A DNA stretch of 64,000 nt from Neocallimastix lanati (nom. inval.) (lineage: Eukaryota > Neocallimastigomycota > Neocallimastigomycetes > Neocallimastigales > Neocallimastigaceae), in assembly GCA_016946835.1 (NCBI GenBank), contig JACVTC010000091.1, forward strand, positions 569,001-633,000, in the 5' to 3' direction. The translations under genes were made by a program, and so were the position numbers. The notes beneath the pieces are model-generated. The model saw only the letters and a list, made by a program, of their open reading frames with translations, made no database searches and was not told the DNA's origin. Positions 54,780 through 64,000 of the stretch are shown piece after piece (position 1 is the first letter of the stretch; each line of letters starts with the position of its first letter).

Positions 54780-54900
54780 ACCTTCTCGAGACAAATCTAC
54801 TCTTTTAAGAATCTACTTTTTTGGAATCTACTCTTTTGGAATCTACTCTTTTGGAATCTACTCTTTTGGAATCTACTCTTTTGGAATCTACTCTTTTAAA
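54780..54900 (+). repeat. 15-bp tandem repeat (TCTACTCTTTTGGAA)
   Basis: Five to six copies lie in tandem and read in one frame as a repeated pentapeptide FGIYS. The surrounding small frame has no other protein-like feature, so I treat it as non-coding repeat. Confidence 0.85.
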
Positions 54901-55186
54901 ACTTTAAACAACTCTTGGGCTACCGCTAATAATTATATTATCACCAAAACAATATTTTTTCTGTGGAATACTTCCTTAAAAAATTCTATTCTTGAATCTA
55001 GTATCTTTTGGATTATTTCTTTTTATAGGTTATCTACCTTTCTTTTGTATTCCTTCTTTACTCAAATTCTTGCCCAATTTTTCCTTAGATTCTTCGCTGA
55101 CTCTTTATTATAAACATACTTTCAAATTAAATTCTATCTACCTTTGGATTCCTCTTTGAAACTCTACCTATAACTTTTGGATTTTA

Positions 55187-55225
<39 letters not shown>

Positions 55226-55299
55226 TTAATAAATGAATATATAACCCTAACCCTATATTTTATAATATATTTAAGTGAATGAATATATAGTATCTTAGA

Positions 55300-55500
55300 T
55301 AAAAACTATAATATAATTAATTGAACAAAAGTACTATTTATTAGATAAATTTATAGTAAAATTAATTGAACAAATATACTATTTATTTGATAAATTCTAT
55401 AGTAAAATTAATTGAACAAATATATTATTTATTAGATAAATTTATAGTAAAACTAATTGAACAAATATACTATTTATTAGATAAATTCTGAAAGAAAATT
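55300..55500 (+). repeat. 46-bp minisatellite
   Basis: Four to five copies of a unit starting AATTAATTGAACAAATATAC, with few differences between copies. Confidence 0.85.
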
Positions 55501-55624
55501 AAGTGGACATATACATAATTTTAGATAAAATTTAACTATAATCTAAGTGAAAGAATATAATATATTTTAAGATAAATTAATACTTAAAACTAAATACATA
55601 TAATAATAATTAGCTAAATAATTT

Positions 55625-55658
<34 letters not shown>

Positions 55659-55739
55659 TTTTTAATAAAATTTACTAATAAGGAGAATCTGTATAGACAA
55701 TCCTTATTCTCTTTTATTCTTTTTTATTTAAATTCCTTA

Positions 55740-56349
55740 ATTTTGTGTTGGCCCTCGCTGGTAGGCTCAGACGTAAGTCCTACATCTCAGCTCTTTCAGT
55801 TAAAATTCACTGAAGGAACAGCAACACAAAAAAAAAAAAAAAGGAAAAGAATTTTTAATTTTTAATAAGTTTTCGTGTCCATCTTTTTTAAGGTAATACG
55901 ATAAATATACTAGGAGCGGTTAGAGCTCATAAACAGAGTTTTGGCATATATTAACTAGTTTCAGTAGGTTAGAAATTATAGTCGTTAATTATTTGAATAT
56001 AAACAAGCTTCAAAACCCTAGAGTGTAAAGAGAGTGTGGATTAAAAGAAAACCACATCCTACCAACCAACTTCAACAGTTCGGTAGTTGCTCTATTCGAA
56101 TAAGCTCTGGCGAATAAGGAACTATAGTCACCGAAGGCTATAGGTTGGTCGTGAAGGTAAAGCGACATTAAAATATATAGTTTTTAATTTTATTTTGAGG
56201 TCTAGTATATACCTCTAGTTAGTAGCTTTTGCCGGTTTTTTTTTTTTAGTTGTAAGGCATTAAAAGCGAAATTTAAATTGTATTTACCTTAAATAAAAGT
56301 TCTTCAATAATTAAATTATCAAATAAATCTATTTTGAAAAAGCAAGAAA
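55740..56349 (+). other. GC-richer, hairpin-rich leader of element D
   Basis: This stretch before the gag start is clearly less AT-rich than its surroundings. It can form several short hairpins, for example CTTTCAGT...ACTGAAGG (about 55792-55816) and GAGGTCTAGTATATACCTC (about 56196-56214). It begins with TTGGCCCTCGCTGG, which could serve as a tRNA-type primer site. A packaging or translation-initiation role is possible but not shown. Confidence 0.45.
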
Positions 56350-59300
56350 ATGGAAGAAGATACCTTTTTAAATGCCAGTGCTACCAATAAAGATGGATTC
56401 GCTGGAGATCGTCGTTACTTTAAAGGATTTTTAGCAAAAATGAATCTAATATTCATGCTTGATCCCGAACGATTTAATAATGATCCAATAAAGGTTGCGT
56501 ATATCATTTCTAGACTCTACGGCTCTGCAAAGAACTGGGCTGCTACTTTAATTGAAAATAACGATCCATGTTTAAATAACTATCAACAATTCACCTCAAG
56601 ATTTAAGGCTACTTTTGGGAGCTACGATTCGACTTTCATTGCTAACCAGAAATTGAAGACAATTAAACAAAGACGCATCGGTGAAATAACAAACTATATT
56701 CTTGAATTCAATAGATATTCTGACGAATCTTCGTGGAATGAAGAAGCTAAAATGGATGCTTTCCTCAATGGACTTAACGATCAAATTGCTACCAAAATAT
56801 ATGAAATGTTTCCAGGACCAAGATCTCTTTTCGCATTACAAACTATTGCCTCTAGACTAGATAGTCGTATTGCTGCGCATAGACAATTTTCTAATCCACA
56901 AAACAGATCAAATAATAATAATAATGATAACAGAAATAATAACAGAAACAATAATAATAGAAGACAAAATAAAGGGAAAAAACCTTTCAAATTCAATACC
57001 CGAGGTCCTTTGTCTAATGAAGAAAAGGAAAGAAGAAGAAAAGAACATCTTTGTGCCTATTGTGGATCAGCTAACCATTCCCTTGACCATTGCCCACTAG
57101 TAAACAGAAATAAAGCCTCTTCAAGCAGTTCTCATATCACTAATCTTGAACCTAAAACCATTCCAAGAATAAGAATTTCTGATCAACCCGATGTAAAGCT
57201 ACCAATTTTTGAATTCTCTCTTAATGTTTCCAATATTTCTACAAAAACTAAAATTCTTCTGGACTGCGGCTCTCAACTTAATTTAATGGATGTATACTTC
57301 GCAAAAGAAAACAATATTCCTTACTCTAGTGAATGTAATCTCCCTAACGTATCTGGAATCGGCGGTATTCAGTCAATCATAGGTAAAACTGCACCAATAT
57401 CCTTAAAATATAAAAACCACATATGTAAAACAAGTTTCTATGTTGTTGACCTTCCTTCGTATTGTGCTATTTTAGGCATTGACTGGCTAGAAACTCATAA
57501 TCCCACTATAGACTTTGCCTCAAAAGAACTCTCTTTCAAATCCAACTATTGTATTTCCAATTGTCTTGTACTTCCCAGCGCCTTCACTACTTATGTTCCT
57601 TTAAATACTATTAAAAAGAATGATAAAAAAGAAGAAGATAAAGAAAGTAATAAAATAAATAAATCGTTACCAAAGAAATTACTTCCATTTAAGGATGTCT
57701 TTAGCGAAATATATGCGAATGAATTACCTCCCCATAGACCTTATGATTGTGAAATAAAACTTATGCCTAATACTGTTCTTTTCTATGGACCTATTTACCC
57801 TTTAACAGAAAAAGAATCTACTACACTTAAAGAATATATAGATGAAATGTTAGCAAAAGGATTCATAAGAAAATCAAAATCCCCTGCTGGTGCACCCGTT
57901 TTCTTTGTACTTAAAAAGAATGGTGAATTAAGGATGGTTGTTGACTACCGACATTTGAACGATATTACAATTCGCGATTCTTACCCTTTGCCATTAATCA
58001 ATGACATGCTCGAACACCTTGCCAAAGGAAAAGTCTTTTCAAAACTCGATCTTCGATCTGCCTATAATCTTGTCAGAATAAAAGAAGGAGATGAGTACAA
58101 AACAGCTTTTAACTGCAAATATGGTCATTTTGAATACTTAGTTATGCCTTTCGGTCTGAAGAATGCTCCTGCCGTATTCCAACACTTTATCAATGACGTT
58201 CTCGAAGACTTTCTCGGAAAATTTGTCTTTTGTTACATTGATGATATTATAATTTTCTCTCCTGACTTAGAAACACACTATGAACATCTTATTAAAGTTC
58301 TTTCAAAACTCAGAAAAGCCGGTTTGTACGCTAAACTCGAGAAATGTGAATTTTGCATTCCCTATTTGGATTTCCTTGGACATAGAATTTCCTCTGATGG
58401 TATCCTTATGGACCCTAAAAAAGTTTCCTCTATTCTTGAATGGCCTGTTCCCACTGATATAAAACAACTCCAATCCTTCTTAGGACTTGCCAACTATTAC
58501 AGACGTTTTATTCCAGGATTTGCGGCTTTAACACATCCACTTCATTCACTTTTGAAGAAAAATGAGAAATTCGTTTGGACATCTGAAACTCAAAAAGCAT
58601 TTGACGATTTAAAATCCAAATTTTCTTCTGATTCTGTACTCGCATACCCAAACCGTGATTTACCCTTTCTTGTCGAAACAGATAGTAGTAATTTTGCTAT
58701 TGGCGCTATACTTTCCCAAGCTTCTCAAAAGGACAATAAAATTCATCCTATTGCATTCTTCTCAAGATCTCTTACTGCTGCTGAGAAAAACTACCCAATT
58801 TATGATAAAGAACTTTTAACAATCGTTGAAGCTTTAGAACAATGGAGACATCTCTTAAAAGGAACTTCAATCCCATTCACTATTTTCTCTGACCATCGTA
58901 ACCTTTTATACCAAAAGAAACCCGAGAAAATGTCACAAAAACTTGTTCGTTGGGCTCTTTTTTATCAGAATTTAACTTCAAAATCACTTATCGTGCAGGA
59001 TCTGCTAATGGTAAACCTGATGCACTTTCTCGAAGACCTGATTATGCATCAAATGAAGAAGAACTGTCCTCTGACATTCCTTTCAACGTCTTAAAACCTG
59101 AAAATTTTTGCGCTACCACTTCCATTGCCTCTTTAAATGATCAAATACTCCATGAATACAAGAAAGATAAATATTATAATGAAATCTGCAAAAAACTCAA
59201 CTCTAAAGAAGACTTCCCAGAATCTATTAAATTTTCTTTAAGCAACAACTTCTTACTCGTTGATGGAAAAATTTATGTTCCCCTTAACTGTTGTTCTTCC

Positions 59301-60548
59301 GTATTAAATATCTGTCATGACTCCCCATCTGCTGGTCATTTTGGTTTCAAGAAAACTTTCTCCTTAATCAATCGTGACTTTTGGTGGTCATCTATGCAAA
59401 AAGATATTAAAGACTATATTAAATCTTGTGAAATCTGTTGTCGTTCAAAGGATTCTAGACACAAACCTTATGGATTTCTGAACCCACTAGAAATTCCTGG
59501 CCGACCTTGGACTTCGCTTTCCATGGATTTCATCACTGATCTCTCTTCATCTAATGGATATACTTGTATTTTTGTTGTTCTCGATAGATTCACAAAAATG
59601 GGTCACTTCATCCCATTTCCTAACGTTCCTTCTTCTGAAGATACTGCTAAGGCATTCATGACTCATATTTTCAGACTTCATGGATTACCAAATGAAATTC
59701 TTTCCGATAGAGGTACTCAATTCACTTCTAAATTCTGGACTTCTATTTGCAAAACTCTCAATATCTCAATGAAACTTTCTTCTCCCTTTCACCATCAAAC
59801 TAACGGTTTAACGGAGAGGGTGAACTTCGTTGTAGAACAATTTCTCAGATGTTACTCTAATTTTAAAGGTTCAAATTGGCATAATTATCTATTCCTTGCT
59901 GAATTCTGCTACAACAATTCTATTCAAGAATCATTAAATAAATCACCTTTCTACGCAAATTATGGTTACAACCCTCGCTTCTCACCAGCTGTGCCAAGTT
60001 CTATTGATGTTCCGCGTGCTGAAGAATTTACAACAAACTTAGCGAAACTTTTCAAACAATTAAAAGAAAATTTAAAACAAGCAAGAAATAAACAAGAAAA
60101 ATTCGCCAACCAACACAGAATTAAAGCACCTGAATTCAAAGTAAACGACAAAGTTTGGATAAACAGTTCACTCATATTAAGAAATAAAAATAAAAAATTA
60201 AAACCAAGAAAGCTAGGACCTTATAAAATAATTGAAAAAGTCTCTCCAGTAACATACAAAATTGATTTTCCAAAAAATATAAGAATACACCCAATTATCC
60301 ATGTATCAGAACTTGAGCCATACTACAAAGACAATTTTAAAAGAAAAAAGGAACCTCCACCTCCAATTATAGTTAATGATGAAGAAGAATATGAAGTAGA
60401 AGAAATACTTGATAAAAGAAAACATTATGGAAAGATTCAATATCTTATTAAGTGGAAAGGATATCCTTTATCTGAAGCATCTTGGGAACCGGAAGAAAAC
60501 CTCAACTGTCCAGAAATACTCAAAAAATTTAATAAATCAAACAAATAA
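56350..60548 (+). mobile_element. Ty3/Gypsy chromovirus D, coding part, about one break
   Basis: Plus strand. Gag starts MEEDTFLNASATNKDG. Parts: CCHC knuckle CAYCGSANHSLDHC (about 57055), protease LLDCGSQLNLMD (about 57260), RT with CYIDDIIIF (about 58235), RNase H (about 58670-58930), integrase with HHCC finger and D/D/E core (about 59330-59830), and a C-terminal chromodomain ([16 protein letters not shown]...[17 protein letters not shown], about 60388-60510). Gag and pol are fused. It looks nearly whole, with about one break or frame change. Codons use C in third position more than in A, B or C, suggesting a different history. No matching LTR pair was recognised. Confidence 0.85.
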
Positions 60549-60823
60549 ACTTATATTTAGAAAATGAATCTATAATATTAATTATACAAAAATTTATATT
60601 TATTAATATCAAATATATTTCTATTAATATCAGTATCAATAATCTTTATTATTTTTACTTATTAATATAAATATTATTTAAATTCATGTAACCTTATTAT
60701 TAATAATGTATTTTTATGTTTATCATGTATTGAAATTTTACACCAAATAACTATTAAAATAATTTATATATTAAAATAATTAAATAAAATTTTCTTAGTA
60801 TAGTTTAGCCTAGCTTTGAGATT
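60549..60823. other. 3' flank of element D
   Basis: AT-rich, with no gene and no polypurine tract or LTR start that I can recognise. If D had a 3' LTR it has been lost or lies outside recognition. Confidence 0.5.
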
Positions 60824-61558
60824 TGTTAAAAAGTAAACAGATTGAATTTAACGAGGAATCAGGTTGATATATCTATATAATATAACTATATAGATATAAG
60901 TAAATTACTAAAATAAAAGAGTTATAAAGTTAAATTTGTTAATTTAACACTTAATTAAAACTAATAATTGGTTTGATATGATAAAAATTTTTATTTATTA
61001 ATAAAAATATATAGTTATATTATAATAGGTTAACTATAACCTTACAAAGAATAAAAAGATAAATTTGAATTTTCTTTTTATACTTTGTAGGTTTGAGAAT
61101 ATTGATAATAATAATATAAAGTTGATAATAATAATATTTAGTATAAGAATATGTTTAATATAAATAAATTATATTTTTTAATCTAATATATTAGCTAATA
61201 TATATAATATAATATTAAATTTAAATATTTAATATAGTAATTAATAATTAATAATTAATTAAATCAATATAACATAAATTAATACATTAACATTAATTTA
61301 TGAATCAAGGATGACATGACCAAATGATTCATGTTAATAAATATTTTATTTATTAATAATATTTAAGTTTAATATGATATCATTAGAATCAGTAGGCCTA
61401 AGCTGGTCCTAAGATGATCAAATAAATTATAATATTATAAAATAAATAAAATTTAAAGAATAATTAATGAATTATAAATTTTTATTAATTATTTTGTTTT
61501 AAATAATTTTAATTGAAATTAATTGAAATTGAAATTTAATTCAGTTGTAATTTCAACA
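60824..61558 (-). mobile_element. Solo LTR of the element C family (735 bp)
   Basis: The reverse complement runs TGTTGAAATTACAACTG...TTTAACA and aligns along its length with the element C LTR, including the TATA region (GTATAAAAAG) and GTAAGGTTAT. It is flanked by AGATT at 60819-60823 and 61559-61563, a 5-bp target duplication. It is clearly diverged from the LTR at 48662, so it is an older insertion. Confidence 0.85.
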
Positions 61559-62633
61559 AGATTCGTCTGGTATCCGAATCCTAGAGGAGGACCATGTAAC
61601 GAAACTCATAACTGGTAGACTCGGGGTTGACACTTAGATATTTAAAATCAAGCAGGGGGGGACGGGTATTACCCTGCTTTGATTTTAAATAAAAAAAATA
61701 ATTCTTTATTAAAAGTTATTTATTTTTTTTTTATTAATATAAAATTTTATTATTTAAAGTACACATATTTAATTTTTAAGAAATTGTTACAATATTTATA
61801 TTTTTTTATAAATTTAAAGTATAATTAATTGTTTATAATTTAAGTAATTTTATAGAATTATTGAACTAATTTTATATCAATAATTCATTTTTGTTTTAAT
61901 TTTTATAAATATAATAATATAATATTCAAATATAATTTAATTAAAAATAATTATAAAATAAATATATAGAAAATAGTTTTTACTATTTTCTTTGATATTT
62001 TTAAGTTAAATAAATTGTTTTTAAAGATTAATATAATAAATTTAATAATCTTTAATTATTTTAAATAATACTTGTAATTATTTTCAAAATAAAATAAAAT
62101 TTTTATAATATTTAATTAATAAATTTGATAATATTTAAATAATAATTTTTATAATAAGTAAAAATTTTTAATAATAATTTTTAATAATAAATTTAATTAA
62201 TAATCTTAATAATTTTATAATAATATTTAATAGTTATAATATATAAATTTTTATAATAATATTTAATAATTTTAATAATTTTATAATATTAATAATTTAT
62301 AATAATTTTTAGAATAATATTTAATTAATAATTTTAATAATTTTATAATAATTTTTATAATAATATTTAATTAATAGTTTTAATAATTTAGTATCTTAAA
62401 AGTATAATTTTAATATTTACAATTGTATTTTAATATATACATATATTTAATAATATAACAATAAAATAATTAATTAAAATTTATTTACATTATTTACAAG
62501 TTAAAATTAATTTATATCAAAATAAATTAAATTTTATTATTAAGTTTAGGTTATCAAGAATATAGGAAAGTACAATTTAGTAAAGAATTATTAATAATAA
62601 AATAAAGGTTATTAATTCATTCTTTACCATAAC
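61559..62633. other. Flank with strong hairpin, then AT-rich DNA
   Basis: Positions 61560-61690 are GC-richer and include a long inverted repeat (61641-61657 with 61672-61689; arms AAAATCAAGCAGGG and CCCTGCTTTGATTTT, one bulge). The rest is AT-rich and ends with CATTCTTTACCA, similar to 46381-46392. No gene seen. Confidence 0.5.
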
Positions 62634-63975
62634 TGATACGATATTTTATTTATGTATCTAAATTAATATTTATTTATGGGCAATGACAATAAGGAATTAT
62701 GACAAAATAATATATTCTAATATTAATTAGAAATAACACATACAATAATACAAAATAAAGTAATAAATATATCTTTTTAATGTTCTCTTTATTTATTATT
62801 AATTATTAATTATTACATAAATTATTATTATTACTCTCTTATATAAATATTATAATTAATTATCTCAAATATATATAATATCTCTTTTTAACTATGCTAA
62901 AATAAAATATAAAATAGCTATTTATATGAATTAATTTATCATAAGTATAAACTTATAAATAAAAGAATTCTCCGTTTAATAATTATTATTCTAAAATTAT
63001 ATATATTATTATAAAATTATTGACCAATAATATTTAAGTATTTCTTTAACCTAAAGAATCTACCTAAATATCATATTTATAGTGGTCACGTATCAAGACG
63101 CCCGGATTCTCCACCAAAAATATGATACGATATATTTTAAATATTCGTATTTATAATAGTTTTGGGCGCTACACTGGGGAATTGTATTAAATTATATATT
63201 CTAATAATAATATTAATTATTTTATTTAATTATTTAAAATTTTTATTTTAGGATATTTGTTTTGTAATATTTTATTTATTTATTTTATTTTATTTTATTT
63301 TATTTTATTTTATTTTATTTTATTTTATTTTATTTTATTTTATTTTATTTTATTTTATTTTATTTTATTTTATTTTATTTTATTTTATTTTATTTTATTT
63401 TATTTTATTTTATTTATTTTATTTTATTTTATTTTATTTTATTTTATTTTATTTTATTTTATTTTATTTTATTTTATTTTATTTTATTTTATTTTATTTT
63501 ATTTTATTTTATCATATTAATTAACTATTAATAATTATAATTTAATTATAATATTCTACAATTAATTACTTAAACAACTAATTTTATTAAAACTAATAAC
63601 TAAACTACTATCTTTACTAATTAAAACATTTTTCTTATATTAAATCAACTATTACTAATTAACATATATCAATAATTTTTTAACAAAAACATTTTTTTTT
63701 TTTTATAATATTTTTATATATTTTTTTTTTATAATTATTATCTCTATATTAAATCATAATTGTTATATTTTATATAAACATTAATATAAAAGTTTATATT
63801 ATAATAATTAAATTTTATACTATAATAATATTATTTTATATGATTTATAATTAATATAATTCATCATTTTTATATAATTAATTTTATAATAATATATATT
63901 TTACAAACTTTATATAATTAATATAATTTAATAATAATTTTAAAATATCATTATTTTTCTTTTCATCTTGTATCA
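62634..63975 (-). mobile_element. Possible small composite LTR element (TRIM/LARD-like)
   Basis: Two blocks both begin TGATACG and end TATCA on the plus strand (62634-63092 and 63123-63975). They are separated by 30 bp that contains, on the minus strand, TGGTGGAGAATCCGGGCG, which starts with TGG like a tRNA-type primer site. TAAC flanks the whole (62630-62633 and 63976-63979). The blocks differ in length, partly because of a TTTTA array in the right one, and are not clearly homologous throughout, so the call is weak. No coding capacity. Confidence 0.3.
63275..63512. repeat. (TTTTA)n pentanucleotide array
   Basis: Close to 48 nearly perfect copies with one short interruption near 63415. It yields an artificial open frame of Phe/Ile/Leu/Tyr. 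Confidence 0.97.
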
Positions 63976-64000
63976 TAACTGGTATGGTTCATATAATTTT

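Noticed and set aside
54763-55113. Plus-strand frame with FGIYS repeats, possible small protein
   Set aside because: Driven by the 15-bp tandem repeat; no start context, no homology and no conserved end.
55240-55260. CCCTAACCCTA, like two telomeric repeats
   Set aside because: Only two copies inside the window, next to unrelated repeats; not a telomere or a clear interstitial array.
60790-61600. A tRNA gene split by the solo LTR
   Set aside because: A- and B-box-like strings are present, but the flanks cannot form an acceptor stem.
63257-63520. Open frame of 87 residues
   Set aside because: It is the TTTTA array read as protein.

Overview
The window is about 64 kb of extremely AT-rich nuclear DNA. 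It has long A/T homopolymers, AAT/ATT and TTTTA microsatellites, poly-asparagine runs inside proteins, and genes split by short AT-rich introns with GT..AG ends. The gene set (a Sec2/Rabin Rab exchange factor, a spliced PP2A B''-type subunit, an MscS channel with an EF-hand, a ZFAND4-like UBL/AN1 protein) and the chromodomain Ty3/Gypsy elements fit a fungus. The base composition and Asn runs point to an anaerobic gut fungus (Neocallimastigomycota). That placement is inference; no rRNA or tRNA marker is present to settle it.

Layout. Positions 1-25 kb are the host part: a UBL+AN1 zinc-finger gene (46-3826, +), an EF-hand MscS-like channel in five exons (4174-6104, -), a decayed coding relict (7346-9850), a coiled-coil protein of unknown role (10935-12110, -), a 12-exon PP2A B'' regulatory subunit (14677-18850, +), a GC-richer island ending in an A tract (20318-20737), and a single-exon Sec2/Rabin-type Rab GEF (21974-24463, +). 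The spaces between are AT-rich with microsatellites. The host genes are unrelated housekeeping, signalling and trafficking genes with no operon-like logic.

Positions 25-64 kb are a retrotransposon graveyard. A Ty1/Copia element (25.4-31.5 kb, -) is cut in its gag part by a Ty3/Gypsy chromovirus 'A' (31521-45457, -). A in turn carries a solo LTR (33440-34211, 5-bp target duplication CAGAC) and a whole-looking chromovirus 'B' (34839-41620, two 773-bp LTRs, target duplication GTAAA, one 1606-residue gag-pol frame). Right of A lie LTR-like fragments and minisatellites, then a broken plus-strand Gypsy element 'C' (48662-54390), a partial LTR with a long leader (54414-56349), a fourth chromovirus 'D' (56350-60548, +), a solo LTR of the C family (60824-61558, target duplication AGATT), and a possible small composite LTR element (62634-63975).

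Most interesting observation: in four different LTR types (A, B, C and the 54.4-kb LTR) the bases at the LTR/internal junction are perfectly complementary to an 11-13 nt stretch inside the same LTR. That stretch lies about 30-40 bp downstream of a TATA box. The A and B pairs differ by one base on both sides, keeping the pairing. This is the signature expected of self-primed (Tf1/sushi-like) reverse transcription rather than tRNA priming, and it appears to be shared by all the Gypsy LTRs here whose junction can be read.
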